DNA from: Methanomassiliicoccaceae archaeon UBA71
Lineage (GTDB): Archaea; Thermoplasmatota; Thermoplasmata; Methanomassiliicoccales; Methanomethylophilaceae
DNA: 64,000 bases
Reading direction: 5' to 3'
Assembly: GCA_002504405.1 (NCBI GenBank)
Contig: DARO01000009.1
Coordinates: forward strand, 62,001 to 126,000
Shown here: piece by piece, positions 33,154-41,460 of the stretch
How positions within the stretch are numbered: position 1 is the first letter of the stretch
Layout of the letters: each line of letters begins with the position of its first letter
The notes under the pieces: model-generated
Seen by the model: only the letters and a program-made list of their open reading frames with translations
Told to the model about the DNA's origin: nothing
Database searches by the model: none
Program-made: the position numbers and the translations under genes

Positions 33154-33932
33154 GGCGCCTGTACTTCACGGTGGATGCCGACCGCGATGCCAACATACCG
33201 ATACCCGGGCAGGAGGCGGCGGGCTCCACCGATCGCGGGTCGGGCACCGCCCCCCGCTTCTCCTCCACCGGCAGGGGCATGGGGGTCCTGGCAGAGCTCC
33301 TGGACTCCCTCGGTGTCAAAGGCACCTTCTTCATCGAGGGGAGGACGGCCGAGGTGGTCGATTGCGCCGTCCTGGGCGGGCACGCGATAGGGCTGCATGG
33401 GTATGACCATGAGGACCTCACAGGGGCCTCCACGGGTGTTCTGCCGGATCCGGACGCCGTCATAGGCCGCGGATTCGCGGCGGTGACGGATGCTGTCTCG
33501 AGACCGGTGGCCTTCAGGGCTCCGTACATGGCGGCTGACGGGAGGGTCATGGATGCGGTCGATAGGGCCGGCATCAGGGCCGACTCGTCGTTCTACACGG
33601 AGGTCGGGGGATGCACGGAGCCTTACACGATCGGCCGCATCACCGAGTACCCGGTGCCGAAGGCGAGGGACAGCAACGGCAAGACCATCGCCGCATACCT
33701 CTGGCCCATGCACGAGGGGAGGAGGGCCCCCGAGGACTACGTGCACATGGCCGAGGGCATGGACAGCATCGTGCTTGCCACGCATACCTGGCACATGGCA
33801 GAGACGGTCTCCGGCGGACCGATGGATCAGGGTGCCGTTCGCAGGAACGCAGATGGTGTCAGGGCGGTCATCGAGGGGATACTGGACCTGGGGTTCAGGG
33901 CGGAGACCATCGGCCCACGTCGATCCCCATGA
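33150..33932 (+). CDS. Polysaccharide deacetylase family protein
   Basis: 260 residues of the NodB-homology fold: FTVDADRD (catalytic Asp pair), TFFIEGR, GLHGYDHEDL (metal-binding His pair) and FRAPYMAADG. No signal peptide, so it acts in the cytoplasm or on a carrier-linked substrate. It overlaps the deoA stop by 4 nt (ATGA), although no functional link to AMP breakdown is evident. Substrate unknown; members deacetylate N-acetyl sugars, some hydrolyse other C-N bonds. Confidence 0.85.
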   Translation: MRRLYFTVDADRDANIPIPGQEAAGSTDRGSGTAPRFSSTGRGMGVLAELLDSLGVKGTFFIEGRTAEVVDCAVLGGHAIGLHGYDHEDLTGASTGVLPDPDAVIGRGFAAVTDAVSRPVAFRAPYMAADGRVMDAVDRAGIRADSSFYTEVGGCTEPYTIGRITEYPVPKARDSNGKTIAAYLWPMHEGRRAPEDYVHMAEGMDSIVLATHTWHMAETVSGGPMDQGAVRRNADGVRAVIEGILDLGFRAETIGPRRSP

Positions 33933-34099
33933 TGCTGATTGCAGTCCCGCCTCCGGCAGCGGCCTGGCACACGCCGGGCATGGGTGCTAAGACCAGAGGT
34001 TGCCGTCGGACGAGGAGGAGCTATTCCACGGGTGGCGGCGACCATTCCAGCGGTATGCCCGCGAGATTCTACGCGCGACTGGAACCGTCGCACGCGCAC

Positions 34100-34109
34100 T
34101 TTAATAAAC
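34100..34109 (+). promoter_or_regulatory. TATA-like box of the folD operon
   Basis: TTTAATAAAC. The 206-bp gap before folD holds no gene that I can support; this is its only obvious signal besides an AGGTG SD before the ATG at 34139. Confidence 0.5.
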
Positions 34110-34138
34110 GCAGCGCCATTGCGCTGGCAGGTGCAATC

Positions 34139-35020
34139 ATGACGGCTAAGCTCATCCTCGGCAAGGAGGTCTCTGAGGAGATCTACGGGGAGCTGAAAGA
34201 GAGAATCCAGGCACTCAAGGCCAAAGGGACCACCCCTGGTCTGGCCGTGGTCCTGGTCGGGGACGACCCTGCCTCGCAGGTGTACGTCCGGAAGAAGGGC
34301 GAGATGTGCGAGTCCCTGGGGATGAAGTCTCTGACTGTCATCATGCCCGAGGAGACGACCCAGGAGGAGCTGCTGGCGAAGGTCGCCGAGCTCAACGCAG
34401 ACCCGTCCATTCACGGCTTCCTGGTGCAGCTTCCGCTGCCCCCGCATATCGACGAGGGTGCGGTCATAGACGCAATCGATCCAGCCAAGGATGTGGACTG
34501 CTTCCACCCCTCGAATGTCGGCAGGATGCTGATAGGCAATCCGGATTTCCTGCCGGCGACGCCCGCCGGCGTTCAGCAGATGCTGATAAGGTCGGGAATC
34601 GAGACTGCTGGCAAGCATGTCGTCGTTGTCGGGAGGAGCAACATCGTCGGAAAGCCCATGGCGGCCATGATGGTCCAGAAGGGCAAGGGCGCGGACTGTA
34701 CGGTAACGATCGTGCATTCCAGGACCAAGGGTCTCTCGGAGATCACGTCGAAGGCGGACATCCTCATCGTGGCCATCGGCAAGCCCCGCTTCATCACCGC
34801 GGACATGGTCGCCGACGGAGCCGTAGTCATAGACGTGGGCACGAACAGGATCGAGGATCCCACGCACCCCAAGGGAAGCAGGCTCGTGGGGGATGTGGAC
34901 TTCGAATCCGTCAAGGAGAAGGCGTCGTACATCACCCCCGTCCCCGGAGGCGTGGGGCCGATGACCATCTGCATGCTCATGGCCAATGCCGTACGGGCCG
35001 CCGAGAAGGTGGTCGGATGA
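34139..35020 (+). CDS. folD: Methylenetetrahydrofolate dehydrogenase/cyclohydrolase FolD
   Basis: 293 residues. PGLAVVLVGDDPASQVYVRK (catalytic Tyr-x3-Lys region), GFLVQLPLPPH, KDVDCFHPSNVGR, VVVVGRSNIVGKPMA (NADP site) and TPVPGGVGPMTI are diagnostic. It interconverts methylene-, methenyl- and formyl-tetrahydrofolate, supplying the formyl donor used by PurH. A folate-based route fits a methanogen lacking the usual tetrahydromethanopterin methyl branch, but that lack is not shown here. It heads an operon with overlapping genes. Confidence 0.95.
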   Translation: MTAKLILGKEVSEEIYGELKERIQALKAKGTTPGLAVVLVGDDPASQVYVRKKGEMCESLGMKSLTVIMPEETTQEELLAKVAELNADPSIHGFLVQLPLPPHIDEGAVIDAIDPAKDVDCFHPSNVGRMLIGNPDFLPATPAGVQQMLIRSGIETAGKHVVVVGRSNIVGKPMAAMMVQKGKGADCTVTIVHSRTKGLSEITSKADILIVAIGKPRFITADMVADGAVVIDVGTNRIEDPTHPKGSRLVGDVDFESVKEKASYITPVPGGVGPMTICMLMANAVRAAEKVVG

Positions 35021-35685
35021 TAAGGGAGTGCGAGGAGCACGGATACTTCAGGAGCGAGAGGTGCCCCTGCTGCGGCGATGAGGGCAAGTTCATAATGTCC
35101 GATTTCGAGGTGGAGAAGATCGGCAGGACCCTGGCGGCCATACTCAGGCATGGAAAGTTCAATCTGGACATGGACGACAGGGGCAACGTCCCCCTGAAGG
35201 ATGTACTGGCAAAGATCAGGGAGCGCAACCCGCGCATGAACTGGCTGAGGGCAAGGCACATCGAGGCTCTCGTCGAGACAGACCCCAAGGGGAGGTACGT
35301 CATCCACAACGGGGAGATCCGTGCGACGTACGGCCACACAATCCCGCTCGACATAAAACTGGACTGCGAGAACATACCCGACGAGCTGTTCTACCCTGCC
35401 ACGGAGGAGGAGGCGGATCTGATCCTCGAGTCCGGGATATACCCCTCCGACCGCGCCATGGTCCACCTGTCGCTCACGTATAGGGACGCCCTGAGGGCCG
35501 GGTCCGTCCGCACCGACGATCCCGTGATCCTCGTCATCGACACCGGGGTCTGCATGGACCTCGGGTCCGACATAGGCAAGGCGGCGAGGACGGTGTACCT
35601 CTGCCGCAGCGTCCCGGCGGACGCCATAGACATCGCCGATCCAGAGGACTGGGACGATGGCCAGGACCCGGATGAGGAGGACTGA
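35017..35685 (+). CDS. kptA: RNA 2'-phosphotransferase Tpt1/KptA with N-terminal zinc motif
   Basis: 222 residues. The catalytic domain shows IGRTLAAILRHG, WLRARHIEALVETDPKGRY and IRATYGHTIPL, which contain the conserved Arg-His and Arg-x4-His residues that transfer a 2'-phosphate to NAD. The first 20 residues form a separate zinc-like motif, CEEHGYF...RCPCCGDEG, found in some archaeal KptA. No tRNA-ligase producing 2'-phosphates is in view, so the substrate is uncertain. The ATG overlaps the folD stop (ATGA). Confidence 0.9.
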   Translation: MIRECEEHGYFRSERCPCCGDEGKFIMSDFEVEKIGRTLAAILRHGKFNLDMDDRGNVPLKDVLAKIRERNPRMNWLRARHIEALVETDPKGRYVIHNGEIRATYGHTIPLDIKLDCENIPDELFYPATEEEADLILESGIYPSDRAMVHLSLTYRDALRAGSVRTDDPVILVIDTGVCMDLGSDIGKAARTVYLCRSVPADAIDIADPEDWDDGQDPDEED

Positions 35686-35689
35686 ACGC

Positions 35690-36640
35690 ATGGTGCAGGT
35701 CCTGAGGCCCGACGAGGTCCGCGAGAGGTACGGGGAGCTCTTCTGCCGCGGCTTCTATACCCTGGTGGACGAGGAGAGGGGGAAGGCGCAGGTGATCGAG
35801 AAGTGCGTTGCCAAGGGCCCCGGCGAGTGGGATCTGGTCAACAGGCGCCGCACCAAGGGCGTGATAGAGGGCATCCGCATGGAATCCAACATGATCGTGA
35901 TGGACACGATCATAGGGGAGAGGGAGCTGAGCTTCGGCCCGGTAACCTCGGACGTCGGAGGGCAGGGCCTGAAGGCGCTGAGGGTGGAAGGCGACGAGGT
36001 CCGCACGACCTGGTACGGCATCGCAGGGGCCTCCGTGGGGATAGGCGCATGCATCCCCCAGTGCCCCGACGTGATACGCACCGAATACCCGGACGATTTC
36101 CAGATCGGGGGTGCGCACAGGGCCCATGTGGACATCATCACCCCCAAGCTGGTCCGCGTGATCATCGGCATAGACGACACGGACACCAAGGAGAAGGGGG
36201 CGTCCTGGGTCGCGGCCATGAAGCTGGGGACCTCCTGTCCCATCGGCCATTTCATCGAGCACAAGATCATACAGCTCAACCCGAAGGTCCCCAACAAGAC
36301 CACAAACTGCTGCTCCACCGCGGTGTCGTTCGCCGTGAGGGAGCAGGAGATACCGGCGCTCATCGAGTACGCAGTGGACTTCATCAGGAAGGAGTCGTAC
36401 TCCGAAGATGCCGTGATCACCGTGTTCCAGGGTCTGCAGGTCCCCGAAGGTCTGAGGGATTTCGGATGGAGCTGCAAATCCGTCATCTACACCCCGGAGG
36501 ACGCCATACGCGCGGCCGAGGAGAACGGAGTCCAGATAATCAGCGTCACGGGCATGAAGGGAGTCATCGGTGCGGTCGCCGCCATCGGTTGCTTCGACCT
36601 CGGGGAGAGGTCTGCGGGAGTGCCCGAGGACTTCGAGTGA
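35690..36640 (+). CDS. mmp11: Methanogenesis marker protein 11 (TiaS-related fold)
   Basis: 316 residues. VIIGIDDTDTKEKGASWVAA is the DUF1743/TiaS-type nucleotide-binding loop in the variant seen in methanogenesis marker 11 proteins, and the C-terminus lacks the OB and zinc domains of true TiaS. The role of marker 11 is not established; it co-occurs with methanogenesis. Start at ATG 35690 is favoured by GAGGAGG 9 nt upstream; ATG 35657 would overlap kptA by 29 nt. Confidence 0.75.
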   Translation: MVQVLRPDEVRERYGELFCRGFYTLVDEERGKAQVIEKCVAKGPGEWDLVNRRRTKGVIEGIRMESNMIVMDTIIGERELSFGPVTSDVGGQGLKALRVEGDEVRTTWYGIAGASVGIGACIPQCPDVIRTEYPDDFQIGGAHRAHVDIITPKLVRVIIGIDDTDTKEKGASWVAAMKLGTSCPIGHFIEHKIIQLNPKVPNKTTNCCSTAVSFAVREQEIPALIEYAVDFIRKESYSEDAVITVFQGLQVPEGLRDFGWSCKSVIYTPEDAIRAAEENGVQIISVTGMKGVIGAVAAIGCFDLGERSAGVPEDFE

Positions 36641-36644
36641 TCAC

Positions 36645-37424
36645 ATGGAAGTCCCCCGCATAATCTCCGACCGCGCCTACTCGACCTACGAGAGCATGAT
36701 CGAGAAGGAGGTGTCCTCCGGCGTGATGCCCAGGCACATCGCCGTGATCATGGATGGCAACCGCAGGTATGCCGAGGAGGTCCTGGGGGCCGACCCCGTC
36801 GAGGGGCACATGCTGGGCAGGAAGAAGCTGGAGGAGGTCCTCCACTGGTGCCTCGACCTGGACATACATGTCCTCACCGTTTACGCATTCTCGACCGAGA
36901 ACTTCAACCGCGAGGCCAGCGAGGTGGACTATCTGATGGACCTGCTGGAGAAGTCCCTGTACGAGTTCGCGGACGACGAGGAGGTCCACAACAGGAAGGT
37001 CGCGGTCCATGTGATCGGGGACAGGGAGATGCTCCCCGACAACGTCATCAAGGCGATGGAGTACGCCGAGGAGAGGACCGGCATGTACACCGAGAACCGC
37101 TTGAACATGGCGATCGCCTACAGTGGCAGGCAGGACATCGTTGCCGCCGTACGTTCGATAGCACGGGATGCGGTGGAGGGGAGTCTGTCCCCCGAAGAGA
37201 TAGACGAGTCGACGGTGTCGCGGTACATCTCCACCGGCGACCTGCCGGATCCTGACCTCGTTCTCCGCACATCGGGGGAGGTGAGGATATCCAACTTCCT
37301 CCTTTGGCAGATGGCCTACTCCGAGCTCTACTTCGCAGATGTCTACTGGCCGGGCTTCAGGCACATCGACTTTCTCAGGGCGATAAGGACGTACCAGCAG
37401 CGCAAGAGGCGCTTCGGAAAGTGA
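36645..37424 (+). CDS. uppS: Cis-prenyltransferase (UppS family)
   Basis: 259 residues. HIAVIMDGNRRYAEE (diphosphate-binding), YAFSTENFNR, MAIAYSGRQDI and DLVLRTSGEVRISNFLLWQM are classic. It extends an allylic diphosphate with Z double bonds to the polyprenyl carrier used for glycan transfer; archaea use dolichyl-type chains. It lies between mmp11 and a B12-radical SAM gene, with 4-nt gaps. Confidence 0.95.
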   Translation: MEVPRIISDRAYSTYESMIEKEVSSGVMPRHIAVIMDGNRRYAEEVLGADPVEGHMLGRKKLEEVLHWCLDLDIHVLTVYAFSTENFNREASEVDYLMDLLEKSLYEFADDEEVHNRKVAVHVIGDREMLPDNVIKAMEYAEERTGMYTENRLNMAIAYSGRQDIVAAVRSIARDAVEGSLSPEEIDESTVSRYISTGDLPDPDLVLRTSGEVRISNFLLWQMAYSELYFADVYWPGFRHIDFLRAIRTYQQRKRRFGK

Positions 37425-37428
37425 TCCC

Positions 37429-39150
37429 ATGCGTTCGGACATAATCTTCATGCACGCTCCGAGCGTGTACGACTTCCGCAAGAAGCCGATATTCTACGGG
37501 CCGGTGAGTGACGTCATCCCGTCATCGCCGGTCTTCGAGATGTACCCCATCGGGTTCATGACGATATCCTCCCACCTGGAAGCGGCAGGGTTCAAGACCC
37601 GCATCGTAAACATCGCCGTCCAGATGCTCCAGAGCGACAGGTTCGACGTGGAGGAGAGGATCAGGAAGCTGGATGCCGACGTGTTCGCCATAGACCTCCA
37701 CTGGATGCCTCACGCTCACGGGGCCATCGAGCTCGCCAAGATCGTCAAGAGGTTCCATCCGGATGCCAAGGTCGAGTTCGGAGGGCTGACGTCCTCGTAC
37801 TTCCACGACGAGTTGATACGCCGCCCGGAGGTGGACCTGGTAATGCGCGGGGACACGACAGAGGTCCCCACGGTCAGGATGATGGAGGCCCTTCAAAGAG
37901 GCGGCGACCTGTCGGAGGTCCCCAACCTGGTCTGGAAGGACTCCGGGGGACACGTCCATGACAACGGCCTAACATACAGCGCAGAGGACCTCGACGACAT
38001 AATGTTCGACTACGGAACGATGATCCGCTGCGTCATGAGGAACATGGACATCAAGGGGGCGCTCCCCTGGTTCGGATGGGACCGCCTCCCGTTGACGTCC
38101 GCCTTCACCGTCAGGGGATGCAGCGTGAACTGCGCCGAGTGCGGCGGGTCCCATCATGCCAACGGGGTGGTGGCATGCAGGAGGAGGCCCGCGTTCCGCA
38201 GCCCGGAGAAGCTCGCAGAGGACCTCGACGGCATCCAGACATACTTGGACACGCCGATATTCATCGTGGGGGACCTCAGGCAGCACAGCATGGGCTATGC
38301 GGAGAGGTTCCTCAAAGAGTGCAGGGAGCGCAGGATCGAGAACCATGTGGTGGTGGAGCTGTTCAACGGTGCCGGAAAGGACTACTTCAAGGAACTTGAC
38401 AGGACGTTCGAGGGCGGCTGGTCCATAGAGTTCTCCCCGGACTCCCATGACGAGGCAGTGAGGCTGGCCTTGGGAAAAGGCTACACCAACGAGGCCATCG
38501 AGAGGACCATCCCGGCGGCATTCGAAAACGGCTGCTTCAGATTCGATCTGTTCTACATGAACGGCCTTCCGTACCAGGACCGCGAGTCCGCCATGAACAG
38601 CGCCCGCGCATCGGAGAAGCTGTGGGGGCTGGTCGGTAAGGACGATGGGCTGTTCATCTACAATGCCCCGTTCGCTCCCTTCGTGGATCCCGGCAGCAGG
38701 GTCTTCGAGGAGCCGGAGAAGTGGGGGTACACGCTCAGGGCACGCACGCTGGAGGATCACCGCAGACTTCTCGACAACCCCTCCTGGAAGCACGTCCTGT
38801 CGTACGAGACGAAATGGATGACCCGCGACGACGTCGCCGAGATATCATACGATGCCGCAAACGAGCTTGCCCGCTGCGAGCACGGGGCCGGGCGTATAGA
38901 CGACGCTGCTTACAAGGAGAGGGTCGAGAGGACCGAGTTCGCACGTTCACTGATGCACCGCGTGGACGAGATCCTTCTAATCCAGGACCCAGAGGAAAGG
39001 GAGGCTCGTCTCTGGGAGACGAAGGACGAGGGGACCCGTATGATGAACTCCACAGTCTGCAACAAGAAGGACCTCGACTGGGACGCGGGATCCATATGGT
39101 CCAACGCGCCCCGTGTCGCCTTGGGGCTGGTCAGGTCGCTCTTCAGATGA
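37429..39150 (+). CDS. B12-binding-domain radical SAM protein (Ta0216-like)
   Basis: 573 residues. An N-terminal cobalamin-binding-like domain (about 1-180: YPIGFMTISSHLEAAGF, FAIDLHWMPHA, FGGLTSSYFHD) precedes the radical SAM loop RGCSVNCAECGG (C-x3-C-x2-C, about 226-237). The classic DxHxxG cobalamin loop reads DLHWMPHA, so cofactor binding is uncertain. Thermoplasmata carry a comparable family named after Ta0216. The C-terminal 120 residues are extra. Reaction unknown; position directly after a cis-prenyltransferase hints at isoprenoid or lipid-carrier modification, which is inference only. Confidence 0.8.
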   Translation: MRSDIIFMHAPSVYDFRKKPIFYGPVSDVIPSSPVFEMYPIGFMTISSHLEAAGFKTRIVNIAVQMLQSDRFDVEERIRKLDADVFAIDLHWMPHAHGAIELAKIVKRFHPDAKVEFGGLTSSYFHDELIRRPEVDLVMRGDTTEVPTVRMMEALQRGGDLSEVPNLVWKDSGGHVHDNGLTYSAEDLDDIMFDYGTMIRCVMRNMDIKGALPWFGWDRLPLTSAFTVRGCSVNCAECGGSHHANGVVACRRRPAFRSPEKLAEDLDGIQTYLDTPIFIVGDLRQHSMGYAERFLKECRERRIENHVVVELFNGAGKDYFKELDRTFEGGWSIEFSPDSHDEAVRLALGKGYTNEAIERTIPAAFENGCFRFDLFYMNGLPYQDRESAMNSARASEKLWGLVGKDDGLFIYNAPFAPFVDPGSRVFEEPEKWGYTLRARTLEDHRRLLDNPSWKHVLSYETKWMTRDDVAEISYDAANELARCEHGAGRIDDAAYKERVERTEFARSLMHRVDEILLIQDPEEREARLWETKDEGTRMMNSTVCNKKDLDWDAGSIWSNAPRVALGLVRSLFR

Positions 39151-39152
39151 GC

Positions 39153-39953
39153 TCAGTTGCCGCTCATCCTGCGGGACTTCTCTATCGTGGAATCGATGGC
39201 CGCAATGACAGCCGATCTGAGGCCCATGTCCTCCGCGGCGCGTACCCCGACGATAGTGGTCCCGCCGGGGGAGCAGACCTCATCCCTGAGCACATCGGGA
39301 TGCTTCCCTGTTTCGAGGACCATCTTGGCGGCACCCAGCATCGACTGTGCGGCCAGCTCTATCGAGTCCTTCCTGGACAGTCCGTTGAGGACACCTGCAT
39401 CGGCCATCGCGTCAATTATCATGTACATGAATGCGGGGGAGCTTCCCGCGATGCCCGTTATGGCATCCATGTAGTCCTCTCCGACCTCCGCCGCGAGCCC
39501 CACAGCGCTGAGTATCCCCTCGACCTCCGCCTTGTCAGACTCGGTCACCGACTGATCGCAGCAGTACCCCATCGCACCCTCCAGAACCATGCAGCAATGG
39601 TTGGGCATGACCCTCACAATTTTAGCATCTGGCACATATGATTTCAGCTTGTCGACGGTGAGGCCTGCGACAATGCTCACGAGCAGCTTCCCCGACAGGT
39701 CCAGGCCCTCTGCGAACACACCCTGGACATGCTTGGGCTTCACGGCTAGGACGACGATCCTGGAATCAGCCGCGGCTTCCGCCGCCGTCCCGTAGACGCG
39801 TATGCCGTATGTCCCAGAGACCCTCTCCCTAGTCGCCTCGCTGGGAGCGCTGGCGACAATCCCCTCCTTTGGGAAGACGTTCTTCGCGAGGAGCCCGCCA
39901 ATAAGGGCCTCCGCCATCTTCCCGGCACCTATGAAACCAATGTCGGCGGTCAT
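39153..39953 (-). CDS. proC: Pyrroline-5-carboxylate reductase
   Basis: 266 residues. NAD(P)-binding GFIGAGKMAEALIGGLL at 5-21, VLAVKPKHV and the C-terminal dimer motif SPGGTTIVGV identify the last enzyme of proline synthesis. The conserved MPNTPA motif reads MPNHCC, an unusual change next to the active site. The gene is convergent with the radical SAM gene (2-nt gap) and its start is 26 nt from a TATA box. Confidence 0.93.
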   Translation of the reverse strand: MTADIGFIGAGKMAEALIGGLLAKNVFPKEGIVASAPSEATRERVSGTYGIRVYGTAAEAAADSRIVVLAVKPKHVQGVFAEGLDLSGKLLVSIVAGLTVDKLKSYVPDAKIVRVMPNHCCMVLEGAMGYCCDQSVTESDKAEVEGILSAVGLAAEVGEDYMDAITGIAGSSPAFMYMIIDAMADAGVLNGLSRKDSIELAAQSMLGAAKMVLETGKHPDVLRDEVCSPGGTTIVGVRAAEDMGLRSAVIAAIDSTIEKSRRMSGN

Positions 39954-39974
39954 GCCCGATAATCTCCCGCCCCG

Positions 39975-39983
39975 TTATTAAAA
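39975..39983 (-). promoter_or_regulatory. TATA box of proC
   Basis: Minus-strand TTTTAATAA centred 26 nt before the ATG at 39953; leaderless mRNA predicted. Confidence 0.6.
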
Positions 39984-40014
39984 TCTGGGTAGCCAGCACC
40001 CTGGACCTGCTCTT

Positions 40015-40029
40015 GTATATTAATATAGG
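40015..40029 (+). promoter_or_regulatory. TATA box of the fpo operon
   Basis: GTATATTAATATAGG, predicted start about 40047, leader about 24 nt to the fpoA ATG. No other promoter-like signal is visible before fpoN ends. Confidence 0.6.
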
Positions 40030-40070
40030 GTGTGGAAGCTTTATGTACTAACAAACCATCGTCGGCGCCA

Positions 40071-40433
40071 ATGTCACTAATAGTGTACTACATGCCATTA
40101 GCGATAGTGAGCGTTATCGCGCTCGGTTTCGCCCCATTGGCATGGTGGGCATCTAGGTTCATTAGGCCCAAGAAACCCACTCAGTGGATGGAAGCCACTT
40201 ATGAGTGCGGTTCGGAACCTATCGGAGAAGCCCAGGTGCAGTTCAGGTTCCAATACTACACTTTTGCACTTATTTTCGTAGTATTCGACCTGGTTGCTAC
40301 CTTCCTGATGATCTGGGCTGTGGCGTTTTCTGGTCTCTCTATGACCGCCCAGCTCATGATGATCGTCTTCTTCGGAATTCTGATCTTGGGAGTCGCGTAT
40401 GCCCTCAAAAAGGAGGAATACGTATGGATATGA
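40071..40433 (+). CDS. fpoA: Fpo complex membrane subunit A (NuoA-like)
   Basis: 120 residues, three membrane helices (PLAIVSVIALGFAPLAWW, FALIFVVFDLVATFLMIWAV, MMIVFFGILILGVAYAL) and the loop ATYECGSEPIGEA typical of NuoA at the quinone/phenazine-site interface. Start at ATG 40071; a GTG at 40032 would add 13 residues without homology. First gene of the operon; overlaps fpoB. Confidence 0.93.
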   Translation: MSLIVYYMPLAIVSVIALGFAPLAWWASRFIRPKKPTQWMEATYECGSEPIGEAQVQFRFQYYTFALIFVVFDLVATFLMIWAVAFSGLSMTAQLMMIVFFGILILGVAYALKKEEYVWI

Positions 40434-40987
40434 GCCTCTACCCCCATGCGGTTGCGATGAGCGCCGATGAGTTCATGTCATGGTCCGATGCCATGATCAA
40501 CGATCTCCTCAGCGCCGGAACCAAGAAGACCGTGGACCAGCTCACGGGACCCATATGGTCCTGGGCCATGAAGAACTCCATGCACCCTCTGCACTGGGGT
40601 CTGGCCTGCTGTGCACTGGAGATGGCTGCCGCGTCTGCCCCCAGGTACGATGCGGAGCGTTACGGTATGATCTACCGTTCGTCCCCCAGGCAGACCGACA
40701 TTCTCCTGGTCAACGGATGGATCTCCAAGAAGATCCGCCCCGACCTGAGGCGTCTCTACGAGCAGATCCCCAACCCCAAGTGGGTCGTCGCCATGGGCGA
40801 GTGCGCCATCTCCGGCGGACCCTGGTACGACTCGTACAACACGGTCCAGGGATTGGACCAGATCGTCCCCGTCGACATCTACATCCCCGGGTGCCCCGCG
40901 CGTCCCGACGCCATGATCGACGGATTCATGCTCCTCCAGAAGAAGATCGAGAGCTACTTCAGGAGAGGAGCGTTCCTGGAGGACTGA
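40424..40987 (+). CDS. fpoB: Fpo complex subunit B (NuoB-like, N2 cluster)
   Basis: 187 residues. The four cysteines of the terminal [4Fe-4S] cluster appear as GLACCALEM, MGECAISGG and PGCPARPDAM. It hands electrons to the membrane carrier. ATG 40424 is preferred because AAGGAGG lies 7 nt upstream; it overlaps fpoA by 10 nt. Confidence 0.95.
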   Translation: MDMSLYPHAVAMSADEFMSWSDAMINDLLSAGTKKTVDQLTGPIWSWAMKNSMHPLHWGLACCALEMAAASAPRYDAERYGMIYRSSPRQTDILLVNGWISKKIRPDLRRLYEQIPNPKWVVAMGECAISGGPWYDSYNTVQGLDQIVPVDIYIPGCPARPDAMIDGFMLLQKKIESYFRRGAFLED

Positions 40988-40989
40988 GC

Positions 40990-41460
40990 ATGGACACAGA
41001 AGCAGTGTATCAGGCGCCCTCCGAGGACGAGGTCAAAGCGCTTCTCACCGAGAAGTTCCCCGAGGTCGAGGTCACCAGGACCGAGGTCCGCAGGGTCTAC
41101 GCCAAGCTCCCCAGGGAGAAGGTCCTGGAGGTCTGCAGATACATCCACGACAACCTGACGTTCGAGCACTGCTCCACCGTCATCGGTGTCGACTACGTGG
41201 ACCACATGACCGTGGTGTACCACCTCAGCAACTACTACAACGGGCTCATGATCGAGCTCTCCGCCGACATCCCCAACGACGACCCCCATGTGGAGTCCGT
41301 CACCTGCGTTTGGGAAGGGGCCAACTGGCATGAGAGGGAGACATGGGAGCTCTTCGGAATCGTGTTCGACAACCACCCCAAGCTGGAGAGGCTGCTGACC
41401 CCGAAGACCTACGAGTTCTACCCGTTCAGGAAATCATACAAGCTCAGGGGGAGTGAGTGA
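40990..41460 (+). CDS. fpoC: Fpo complex subunit C (NuoC-like)
   Basis: 156 residues of the 30-kDa NuoC family; the signature ANWHERETWELFGIVFDNHP (about 116-135) is complete. It is a peripheral-arm structural subunit. It lies 2 nt after fpoB and ends overlapping the fpoD start (TGATG). Confidence 0.94.
   Translation: MDTEAVYQAPSEDEVKALLTEKFPEVEVTRTEVRRVYAKLPREKVLEVCRYIHDNLTFEHCSTVIGVDYVDHMTVVYHLSNYYNGLMIELSADIPNDDPHVESVTCVWEGANWHERETWELFGIVFDNHPKLERLLTPKTYEFYPFRKSYKLRGSE

Noticed and set aside
35657..35689. Upstream ATG 35657 as the mmp11 start
   Set aside because: It would overlap kptA by 29 nt and give a basic tail without family match; ATG 35690 has a well-spaced SD.
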